From assembly GCA_902783395.1 (NCBI GenBank), contig CACZRA010000190.1, forward strand, positions 1 through 6,666: DNA of 6,666 bases, read 5' to 3'. Within the stretch, counting starts at the first letter, position 1. The number at the start of each line of letters is the position of its first letter. Positions 1 to 4,546 of this stretch are shown here, in pieces. The notes under the pieces were generated by a model that worked only from the letters and a program-made list of their open reading frames with translations, made no database searches and was not told the origin of the DNA. This DNA comes from an uncultured Lachnospiraceae bacterium. Lineage in GTDB: Bacteria > Bacillota > Clostridia > Lachnospirales > Lachnospiraceae. The position numbers were made by a program, and so were the translations under genes.

Positions 1-141
1 ATCCATCACGCGCTCCACGACCTCCTGATTCTCCCGGAACACTCCGCTCTGCCTGAGCAGTGCATCTACCAGTGTGGTCTTCCCGTGGTCTACATGCGCT
101 ATTATCGCTACATTTCTTATGTCGTCTCTTTTACTTACCAT
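1..141 (-). CDS. typA: TypA/BipA ribosome-associated GTPase, N-terminal 47 residues (gene continues beyond the window edge)
   Basis: Translation-factor GTPase of the EF-G/LepA superfamily that binds the ribosome and helps ribosome assembly and stress or cold adaptation in the cytoplasm. Visible: the start MVSKRDDIRNVAIIAHVDHG, then KTT, which gives the complete P-loop (G1) HVDHGKTT at residues 16-23. It is followed by LVDALLRQSGVFRENQEV, a segment very typical of TypA and distinct from LepA or EF-G. Only 47 codons lie in the window; switch regions and domains II-V are outside. The ATG at 141 is chosen because it places the P-loop at the usual distance from the N-terminus. The ribosome binding site in front is weak (CGGGAAACAAAG then ATG). 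The start lies inside the end of the upstream 109-aa gene (11-bp overlap), which suggests translational coupling and membership in the mgtE operon. Confidence 0.95.
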   Translation of the reverse strand, partial: MVSKRDDIRNVAIIAHVDHGKTTLVDALLRQSGVFRENQEVVERVMD

Positions 142-460
142 CTTTGTTTCCCGTATTCTCCTGTACAGACGGATGCTCTATCGCGTCTATCGCCTCATAT
201 GCAAGATCAAACATCTGGGCCATCTCTATCGCCTCCGACGTCCCGATCTTATTATACTTTGCGGCCTGATCCGCAAAATAGTTCTTCGCACGGAAAATGG
301 ACATCTTCGAGAACATCTTTCCGTGACTGTAATATGTACCTGTCCCCGCGTCCCACTTGCTCTCGCTGAACTTCTTCAGATTCTCCTCGGTGGCACCCTC
401 CGTGGCTGCAAGCGCCTGTATTATATCCGCCCTGTTGCTAAAATTCTTACGTACCGCCAT
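131..460 (-). CDS. Conserved-looking hypothetical protein, 109 aa, between mgtE and typA
   Basis: I do not recognise the family. The protein begins MAVRKNFSNRADIIQALAAT and is a soluble, mostly helical sequence with no signal peptide, membrane segment or obvious metal-binding motif. The middle (residues about 35-70) is rich in Lys, Phe and Tyr (KWDAGTGTYYSHGKMFSKMS). The tail is acidic then basic (IEHPSVQENTGNKDGK). An in-frame reading from farther upstream (649) exists but lies wholly inside mgtE and encodes a Cys/His-rich tract that looks non-coding. The ATG at 460 is preferred because AGGAGG stands 4 nt before it, overlapping the mgtE stop codon. The gene starts 8 bp after mgtE and overlaps typA by 11 bp, so it is almost certainly co-transcribed with both. 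A role linked to magnesium or ribosome function would be guesswork. Confidence 0.8.
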   Translation of the reverse strand: MAVRKNFSNRADIIQALAATEGATEENLKKFSESKWDAGTGTYYSHGKMFSKMSIFRAKNYFADQAAKYNKIGTSEAIEMAQMFDLAYEAIDAIEHPSVQENTGNKDGK

Positions 461-468
461 ATTGCCTC

Positions 469-1815
469 CTATATCCCCAGTACATGTGTCGCAAAAGTAA
501 AGTATACAAGCAGCGCCACCGCATCCACTATCGTCGTGATGAAAGGCGACGCCATGACCGCCGGATCCAGTCCGACCCTCTTTGAGATCATCGGGAGCAT
601 CGCTCCTATGAGCTTCGCCACAAACACCGTCGTGACAAGCGTACTGCACACCACAAACGCCACCTGCATAGACACCCTGTCAACTATCTGAAGCTTCACG
701 AAATTGGCCGCTGCCAGTGTGAGTCCCGCAAGCAATGCCACCCGCATTTCCTTCCATACTACCCTGAAAAAATCCCTGAACTCAATATCATCAAGCGATA
801 AAGCACGGATTATCGTTACCGAGGTCTGGCTTCCCGCATTTCCCGATGTATCCATTATCATCGGGATAAAGGCCGTAAGCACCACATAAGCCCCCAGCGC
901 ATCCTCATAGTGTGTAATGATGATCCCCGTAAAAGTAGCTGATACCATCAGAAAGAGCAGCCATATTATACGCTTCTTCCAAAGCTCAAATACAGTCTGC
1001 CTCAGATACGGCTTGCTCTGATCCGTCGGCATGATAGCGGCCATCTTCTCGATATCCTCCGTCGCCTCCTCCTGGATGATATCCACGATATCGTCAACGG
1101 TTATTATCCCGACCAGCCTGTCCTCCTGATCGACCACCGGCATCGAGTTAAAGTCGTATTTCTGAAACTGCTTCGCTACCTCCTCCTGGTCGTCCAGCGT
1201 ATGTACAGCGATCACATTCTCATTCATTATGGAGCCTATCGTTGTCTCCGGGTCCTCTATGAGCAGATATCTCAGGGCCGCAGTACCGATAAGCTTTCGC
1301 TTGTCATCTATTATGTAGCAGGTGTATATGGTCTCCGAATCAAGGCCTATGCTCCTTATACGCTCCATGCACTTTGCAATGGTCCAGTTCGCCTTTAAGT
1401 CCACGTACTCGACAGTCATTATCGAGCCTGCGGAATCATCCGGAAATTTTAGCAGATGATTGATATCACGCCTTGTCTCCGCGGTCGTATTCCTGAGCAG
1501 GCGCTTTACCACATTGGCAGGCATCTCCTCCATCAGATCGGCAGCATCGTCCGCCATAAGGTTATTTATGACATTGGCAGCCTCGACATCGGTAAGCGCC
1601 GTAATAAGCTCCTGTCCGATATCGGTAGGAAGGTACGAAAAAACATCTGCCGCCATATCCTTTTTTAAGAGCCTGAAAATACGGAGACGCTCCTCTTTGG
1701 GAGCATCCTCCATGATAGAAGCTATATCGGCCTCATTCAGATCGATAAGAATACGCCGCAGCTCATTATAACGTTTTTCCTCTATGAGCTCTTCGATATC
1801 CACCGGCATAGGCAT
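469..1815 (-). CDS. mgtE: MgtE-family magnesium channel/transporter, full length (448 aa)
   Basis: Homodimeric Mg2+-selective channel of the inner membrane whose cytosolic part senses Mg2+ and closes the pore when Mg2+ is plentiful. Domains in order: a helical, acidic MgtE N domain (about 5-125, with repeated ADD/AADL-type turns); two CBS domains (about 129-185, starting SAGSIMT, and about 195-250, with NSMPVVDQEDRLVGIITVDD); a connecting helix (about 252-280); then about five membrane helices (roughly 283-302, 308-333, 353-373, 384-406, 420-442). The pore signature PMIMDTSGNAGSQTS is at 318-332. The last helix carries the TTIVDA motif, with Asp431 in the place of the Mg2+-selecting Asp of the Thermus protein. 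Length is normal for the family. The first ATG (1815) is used; its Shine-Dalgarno is weak (GAAAAG), and the start lies 15 nt after the stop of the small upstream gene, so coupling is likely. Confidence 0.96.
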   Translation of the reverse strand: MPMPVDIEELIEEKRYNELRRILIDLNEADIASIMEDAPKEERLRIFRLLKKDMAADVFSYLPTDIGQELITALTDVEAANVINNLMADDAADLMEEMPANVVKRLLRNTTAETRRDINHLLKFPDDSAGSIMTVEYVDLKANWTIAKCMERIRSIGLDSETIYTCYIIDDKRKLIGTAALRYLLIEDPETTIGSIMNENVIAVHTLDDQEEVAKQFQKYDFNSMPVVDQEDRLVGIITVDDIVDIIQEEATEDIEKMAAIMPTDQSKPYLRQTVFELWKKRIIWLLFLMVSATFTGIIITHYEDALGAYVVLTAFIPMIMDTSGNAGSQTSVTIIRALSLDDIEFRDFFRVVWKEMRVALLAGLTLAAANFVKLQIVDRVSMQVAFVVCSTLVTTVFVAKLIGAMLPMISKRVGLDPAVMASPFITTIVDAVALLVYFTFATHVLGI

Positions 1816-1830
1816 TATTCATACAGCTTT

Positions 1831-2007
1831 TCAGATTGTGAGATTTTCCGTGACAACTCCCAATTCTTCCAATTTGGCCTTTGTTATCCGGAGCTGATAG
1901 TTTATTTCATTTTCTCTATCCGGTGCCTTTAGGATACGCTGCAGATCCGAATATTTATCTATAAGATTTGTTGCCTGCTCTTCTTTAGTCATCTCATATA
2001 CCTCCAT
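1831..2007 (-). CDS. Small acidic/basic helical protein of 58 aa, leader gene of the mgtE operon
   Basis: Unrecognised family. The reading frame is ATG at 2007 to TGA at 1831, beginning MEVYEMTKEEQATNLIDKYS and ending in VVTENLTI. It is predicted to be two charged amphipathic helices (residues about 6-28 and 30-50, hydrophobics spaced every 3-4 residues, e.g. LIDKYSDLQRIL and INYQLRITKAKLEELG), with no membrane segment. Two starts are possible: ATG at 2007 (GGGAGG 7 nt upstream) or ATG at 1992, residue 6 (GGAGG 8 nt upstream), which would give 53 aa. The first is listed. Support comes from the strong ribosome binding site, the lack of any competing frame, and tight spacing (15 nt) to mgtE. 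It might be a small regulator or partner of MgtE, but only the position suggests this. Confidence 0.72.
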   Translation of the reverse strand: MEVYEMTKEEQATNLIDKYSDLQRILKAPDRENEINYQLRITKAKLEELGVVTENLTI

Positions 2008-2043
2008 ATCAGCACCTCCCTGTACGGCAAGATAACTTTGCTA

Positions 2044-2158
2044 TATGGATCATAGGGGACTTGAACCCCTGACTTCCAGATTTGCGACCAAGGGTTTGCC
2101 CGCTATGTTCCGTATTCTGTATGGATCATAGGGGACTTGAACCCCTGACTTCCAGATT
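2044..2158 (-). repeat. 39-bp direct repeat (2044-2082 and 2120-2158) from the tRNA 3' half
   Basis: The two copies share AATCTGGAAGTC through ATGATCCATA without mismatch, covering the 3' anticodon stem, variable loop, T-arm, acceptor strand and two bases beyond. The copies start 76 bp apart. Identity stops 2 bp after the discriminator base, so the duplicated unit was essentially the tRNA 3' half. A matching duplication of the 5' half (21 bp identical, 2219-2239 and 2174-2194) lies on the other side. Such a repeat could support slippage or recombination and could also confuse short-read assembly. Confidence 0.85.
2046..2090 (-). pseudogene. 3' part of a second tRNA-Ala-like sequence
   Basis: This segment reads as the anticodon loop, variable loop, T-arm (AGGGG/CCCCT with loop TTCAAGT) and 3' acceptor strand ATGATCC plus discriminator A of a tRNA. 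It is identical to the complete tRNA-Ala over 39 bp including 2 bp past the discriminator. The 5' half is missing directly upstream; in its place stands GGGCAAACCCT. Its partner 5' half is found 120 bp upstream at 2211-2239, on the far side of the complete tRNA. The anticodon loop reads TCGCAAA instead of TTCGCAA, so position 33 would be C rather than the near-universal U. That argues for decay rather than a working tRNA. Confidence 0.75.
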
Positions 2159-2210
2159 GCGAACCTGGCGCTCTCCCAACTGAGCTAATGACCCTTACTG
2201 GGCAAACCCC
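2091..2210 (-). repeat. 120-bp segment with 10-bp perfect terminal inverted repeats, containing the complete tRNA-Ala
   Basis: The arms are GGGTTTGCCC (2209-2200 on the minus strand) and GGGCAAACCC (2101-2092), exact reverse complements; an eleventh pair outside is mismatched on one side. Between them lie AGTAA, the complete tRNA-Ala and a 20-nt spacer. Removing exactly this segment joins the flanking tRNA 5' and 3' parts into a 74-nt tRNA-like sequence. The arms could mark a small insertion, or could pair in RNA and bring the outer halves together. No target-site duplication longer than one or two bases is visible, and no transposase is encoded. Confidence 0.6.
2122..2194 (-). tRNA. tRNA-Ala, anticodon CGC (reads GCG)
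   Basis: A full cloverleaf can be folded by eye: acceptor GGGTCAT/ATGATCC (7 bp), D-stem GCTC/GAGC with loop AGTTGGGA, anticodon stem CCAGG/TCTGG with loop TTCGCAA, variable loop AAGTC, T-stem AGGGG/CCCCT with loop TTCAAGT, discriminator A73. Total 73 nt. The loop has U33, so the anticodon is CGC. The third acceptor pair is G3:U70, the classic identity element for alanyl-tRNA synthetase, which fits the anticodon assignment. The CCA end is not encoded (TAC follows). The gene has no promoter directly in front; the only good promoter lies upstream of the partial 5' copy, so the tRNA must be cut from a longer transcript by RNase P and 3' processing enzymes. Confidence 0.93.
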
Positions 2211-2239
2211 AGCGCTCATCCCAACTGAGCTAATGACCC
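2211..2239 (-). pseudogene. 5' part of a second tRNA-Ala-like sequence
   Basis: This is the 5' acceptor strand GGGTCAT, TA, D-stem GCTC, loop AGTTGGGAT (one T longer than in the complete gene), GAGC and the first bases of an anticodon arm. The first 21 nt are identical to the complete tRNA-Ala that follows. After GCGCT the sequence departs from tRNA and enters GGGGTTTGCCC, which can also form a short local hairpin CTGGG-GTTTG-CCCAG. The promoter would place the transcript start within its first three G residues, so this copy occupies the position expected of a functional first tRNA. Its matching 3' part is at 2046-2090. Confidence 0.72.
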
Positions 2240-2243
2240 GTGT

Positions 2244-2272
2244 AATATACCATTTTTTGGATGCTAAATCAA
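2244..2272 (-). promoter_or_regulatory. Sigma-A type promoter of the tRNA locus (and probably of the small ORF-mgtE-typA operon)
   Basis: On the minus strand TTGATT (2272-2267) and TATATT (2249-2244) are separated by exactly 17 bp, and TGG precedes the -10 hexamer, giving an extended -10 (TGN). The predicted start is about position 2237, inside the GGG that opens the partial 5' tRNA copy. The -35 box begins just 3 bp beyond the stop codon of the ketoisomerase gene. No rho-independent terminator is visible on either side, so readthrough from the sugar operon into the tRNA, and from the tRNA into the mgtE operon, both look possible. Confidence 0.8.
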
Positions 2273-2275
2273 TCT

Positions 2276-2692
2276 TTACTGTTCAGCTAATGCCGCGAGG
2301 TATTCATCATAATCCTCATAGGTCTCATCACCGGGGACATACGGATGATCGCATACTGCCTCTACTATACAATCCGGAGTAAAATTCAGCATGGTTCTCC
2401 AGAGCATTTCATCGATGTAAAGCCCCTTTGTCGGATCATCAAGGCGGTACGTTATCTTCTCTTTGCCGTCATCTACCTCGACATCACAGCTTCCGGCTAC
2501 GGCTATGAGCACCAGTTTTGTGCGCTTTGTGGCATGGTTGCCTCTTTTTGCTCCTTGCTTTACATCCCTTACCCAGAAGATCCTTTTTATTTCAAACGGT
2601 ATGCCGGACGTATTATTCTCGACAACAAGAAGCCTTCCGTCGTCTTCCTGATTTGATCTGATATCTGTGATATAGCTTTTTCTTTCTGCCAT
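2276..2692 (-). CDS. WxcM/FdtA-like cupin nucleotide-sugar 3,4-ketoisomerase (138 aa)
   Basis: Family members (FdtA, QdtA) convert dTDP-4-keto-6-deoxyglucose to the 3-keto isomer in the cytoplasm during synthesis of unusual deoxy or amino sugars. The family pattern is clear: PFEIKRIFWVRD at about 32-43, then RGNHATK at 50-56, the cupin strand LVLIAVAGSCDVEVDDG, then DPTKGLYIDEMLWRTM at about 86-101 and the closing YEDYDEYLA. Length is typical of the single-domain enzymes. The start ATG at 2692 has AAGGAGG 8 nt upstream. In FdtA the motif is RGFHAHK; here the second histidine is Thr55, so the catalytic mechanism or substrate may differ. It is the last gene of the sugar operon, 28 bp after the oxidoreductase, which could reduce its 3-keto product. 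The usual aminotransferase partner is not in the window. Confidence 0.85.
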   Translation of the reverse strand: MAERKSYITDIRSNQEDDGRLLVVENNTSGIPFEIKRIFWVRDVKQGAKRGNHATKRTKLVLIAVAGSCDVEVDDGKEKITYRLDDPTKGLYIDEMLWRTMLNFTPDCIVEAVCDHPYVPGDETYEDYDEYLAALAEQ

Positions 2693-2720
2693 AGTTTTTT
2701 CCTCCTTTCAGCGATGCTTT

Positions 2721-3836
2721 TCAGGCATCTTTCCCAATATTGAGCGCACGCATGAGATTTGCGTTGTGTCTCAGCATACTTCCGTACATTCCGGTACGCT
2801 CTTCAGTATCCTCCGTACATTCCCTGAATTTTTCTATTATCCGTAAAAACTGATCGTCTGTCCCCGATTTGATCTCCTTCCTGTCAAGTCCCTTTGTCAG
2901 GATAAGCTTTGTCTCATATTCCGGCGGAGCCGTAAAGATCCTGTCGGTATAAAGCGTCCCGTTACTTCCCCATATCTCAAGCTCGCACTTGTACTGATTC
3001 TCCATCCCGAAGCTAAGCTGTGCCACCGCACCGTCCATAACATCCTCTGCCGCAGCAGTACAGATATCTCCGGCAGGATGACCGCAGTCAGCAGCGTTCC
3101 CTGCGGTATCTTCGCCTGCAGTATCCCGGCCGGCCTTGTTTACGGCAGTAATATATCCGTGACCGTCCACATCATGTCCCTCAAGCGGCATCAGCACGGC
3201 ATCCCTTACCTCCATTCCGGCCCCCATGAGCTCTCCGGCAAGCCTCAGTGTATATCCTCCGCAGTCAAGCAGAGCGCCTCCGCCCATGATCCTGCTGTAC
3301 CGGAAATCATCCTCTCTTCTTCTCGGGAACCCGAAGGACGCCCTGATAAGCCTGATCTTCCCTATCTCGCCATCACGTATCAGCCGCTTTATCATATCCA
3401 TCTGCCTGTGATACAGGAATCCGTAATTTTCGACTACCGCAAGATGCTTCTCTCCGGCAAGTGCCGTCATTTCCCAGCAGTCCTTTCTTGTCGTAGCCAC
3501 AGGCTTTTCCACAAGCACATGCTTCCCGGCCTTCAGCGCCTCCATGCACCAGTAATGATGCAGCGCAGGCGGAAGGGAAATATAGACCGAATCTATATCG
3601 TCATCCGACAGCAGCTCGTGATAGCTCTCATAGAGCCTGACTCCGTACTGTCCGGACAGCTCCATAGCCTTCGCTCTCTTTTCAGGGGTCAACTCACTTC
3701 CCGTCCCCGTCACGGCACGTCTCTCCTCATTGTCGGCTAGCCCTATGCCGCCCAGTTCAAAAGCCCCGGATTTTTGAAGCGCAGGGATAAATCTCCGCTT
3801 CGCTATGTCCGACGCACTTAATATCCCCATTCTCAT
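2721..3836 (-). CDS. Gfo/Idh/MocA-family NAD(P)-dependent sugar oxidoreductase, probable nucleotide-sugar ketoreductase
   Basis: The N-terminal Rossmann domain (about 1-120) opens with GILSASDIAKRRFIPAL, close to the start of NDP-sugar 3-ketoreductases such as KijD10. It includes YISLPPALHHYWCMEALKAG and the EKP motif (110-112), which positions the nicotinamide and supplies a Lys. The C-terminal substrate domain holds GGGALLDCGGY (185-195), where Tyr195 matches the proposed catalytic Tyr of the deoxysugar reductases. Odd: residues about 234-266 form a low-complexity Ala/Gly/Asp insertion with a near-repeat DTAGEDTAG, placed within the beta-sheet domain. Start ATG at 3836 has GGAGGA about 7 nt upstream and overlaps the stop of the nucleotidyltransferase gene as ATGA (4 bp). 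It probably reduces a keto-sugar nucleotide in the same pathway as the ketoisomerase downstream; the substrate cannot be read from sequence, and a scyllo-inositol or other dehydrogenase role is a weaker alternative. Confidence 0.86.
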   Translation of the reverse strand: MRMGILSASDIAKRRFIPALQKSGAFELGGIGLADNEERRAVTGTGSELTPEKRAKAMELSGQYGVRLYESYHELLSDDDIDSVYISLPPALHHYWCMEALKAGKHVLVEKPVATTRKDCWEMTALAGEKHLAVVENYGFLYHRQMDMIKRLIRDGEIGKIRLIRASFGFPRRREDDFRYSRIMGGGALLDCGGYTLRLAGELMGAGMEVRDAVLMPLEGHDVDGHGYITAVNKAGRDTAGEDTAGNAADCGHPAGDICTAAAEDVMDGAVAQLSFGMENQYKCELEIWGSNGTLYTDRIFTAPPEYETKLILTKGLDRKEIKSGTDDQFLRIIEKFRECTEDTEERTGMYGSMLRHNANLMRALNIGKDA

Positions 3837-4546
3837 AAAACGTTCCTCCGCATCCTCTCCTCTACATCTCTCAACTCCTCGCAGGTATCTATCTCTGTTA
3901 TCTGCCCATCTTCGACCGGATGTATCCTGAGTTTAAGCTTTTCCAGATTTCTGTCCACCACATCATCCCAGAAAAGCTCCTCATGTCCCGGCTTTTCATA
4001 TGCTGCGATCACGGCATCCCTGAGGAGCTTTGCATCCCCGCGCTTAAAAAACGAAATGCCGACCATATTATAGCAGTCTTCTCCGCCTTTTCCGACTCTG
4101 GTGATATAACCGTCGTTCCCGGTTTCAAAAACCCAGTCATCCGAGTATCCGCGGACCATCCTGCCGTAATAACAGGATTCCCTAAGCTCTGTCTTAAATA
4201 TCGCAGGATCGGATACATAGAGATCCGCCTCGCATATAAATGTATCAGCCTTTCCCAGTATATCGCAGGCGGCCCTTATGGATGAGATATTGTTCTTTGT
4301 CGCATATTCCTTATTTTCTATGATATGCAGTCCGGTATCAGCTGAAGCAAGATCAGAAAAACACTCCTTAAGATATCCTGTTACAATATATATATCCTCA
4401 ACGCCTCTGGATCGCAGACCGTTTATCACGGTTTCTATCATAGGCGTTCCGTTAACCTTTATAAGGGGTTTGGGGGTCTTCTCGGTCAAAGGCCTCATCC
4501 TTGTGCCGAGTCCCGCTGCCATAAGTATCGCTGTCTCACAGTTCAT
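3833..4546 (-). CDS. LicC-type nucleotidyltransferase (probable phosphocholine or related CTP transferase)
   Basis: A single-domain nucleotidyltransferase of 237 aa. It has the NTP-binding motif AAGLGTRMRPL (10-20), TPKPLIKVNG (24-33), the ENKEYATKNNISSI segment (77-90) that corresponds to the NN-S region of LicC, the metal-binding EAD (106-108), WDDVV (193-197) and a closing EID (218-220). This N-terminal plus EID arrangement resembles CTP:phosphocholine cytidylyltransferases more than RmlA glucose-1-phosphate transferases, which are longer. The likely reaction is a nucleotide triphosphate plus a phosphorylated small molecule to a CDP-linked donor for surface polymer decoration. No choline kinase or LicD-like transferase is in the window, so another sugar or alditol phosphate is possible. 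The ATG at 4546 has GAGGAG 5 nt upstream; the gene overlaps GT87 by 11 bp and the oxidoreductase by 4 bp. Confidence 0.82.
   Translation of the reverse strand: MNCETAILMAAGLGTRMRPLTEKTPKPLIKVNGTPMIETVINGLRSRGVEDIYIVTGYLKECFSDLASADTGLHIIENKEYATKNNISSIRAACDILGKADTFICEADLYVSDPAIFKTELRESCYYGRMVRGYSDDWVFETGNDGYITRVGKGGEDCYNMVGISFFKRGDAKLLRDAVIAAYEKPGHEELFWDDVVDRNLEKLKLRIHPVEDGQITEIDTCEELRDVEERMRRNVL

Noticed and set aside
461..649. N-terminal extension of the 109-aa protein back to position 649
   Set aside because: The extension lies inside mgtE, translates to an unlikely Cys/His/Gly-rich tract, and bypasses the strong AGGAGG site in front of the ATG at 460.
74..691. Open frame of about 205 codons on the plus strand
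   Set aside because: It runs antisense across typA, the 109-aa gene and the end of mgtE, has no sensible ribosome binding site and no recognisable protein pattern. It is a shadow of the real minus-strand genes.
2008..2045. Possible M-box magnesium riboswitch or attenuator before the mgtE operon
   Set aside because: Only about 40 nt are available, with a weak imperfect GCAAAG/CTTGC hairpin and no U-run, far too short for a known Mg2+ sensor leader.
2044..2158. tRNA-type attachment site of an integrated element (39-bp repeat of the tRNA 3' end)
   Set aside because: A duplicated tRNA 3' end is typical of integrase sites, but the two copies are only 76 bp apart with no integrase or cargo between them, and the 5' half is duplicated as well. 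At most it could be a remnant after near-complete excision.
3078..3740. Open frame of about 220 codons on the plus strand
   Set aside because: It is wholly antisense to the sugar oxidoreductase, which has clear family motifs. The plus-strand translation is low in motif content and rich in Ser, Pro and His, as expected of a shadow frame.
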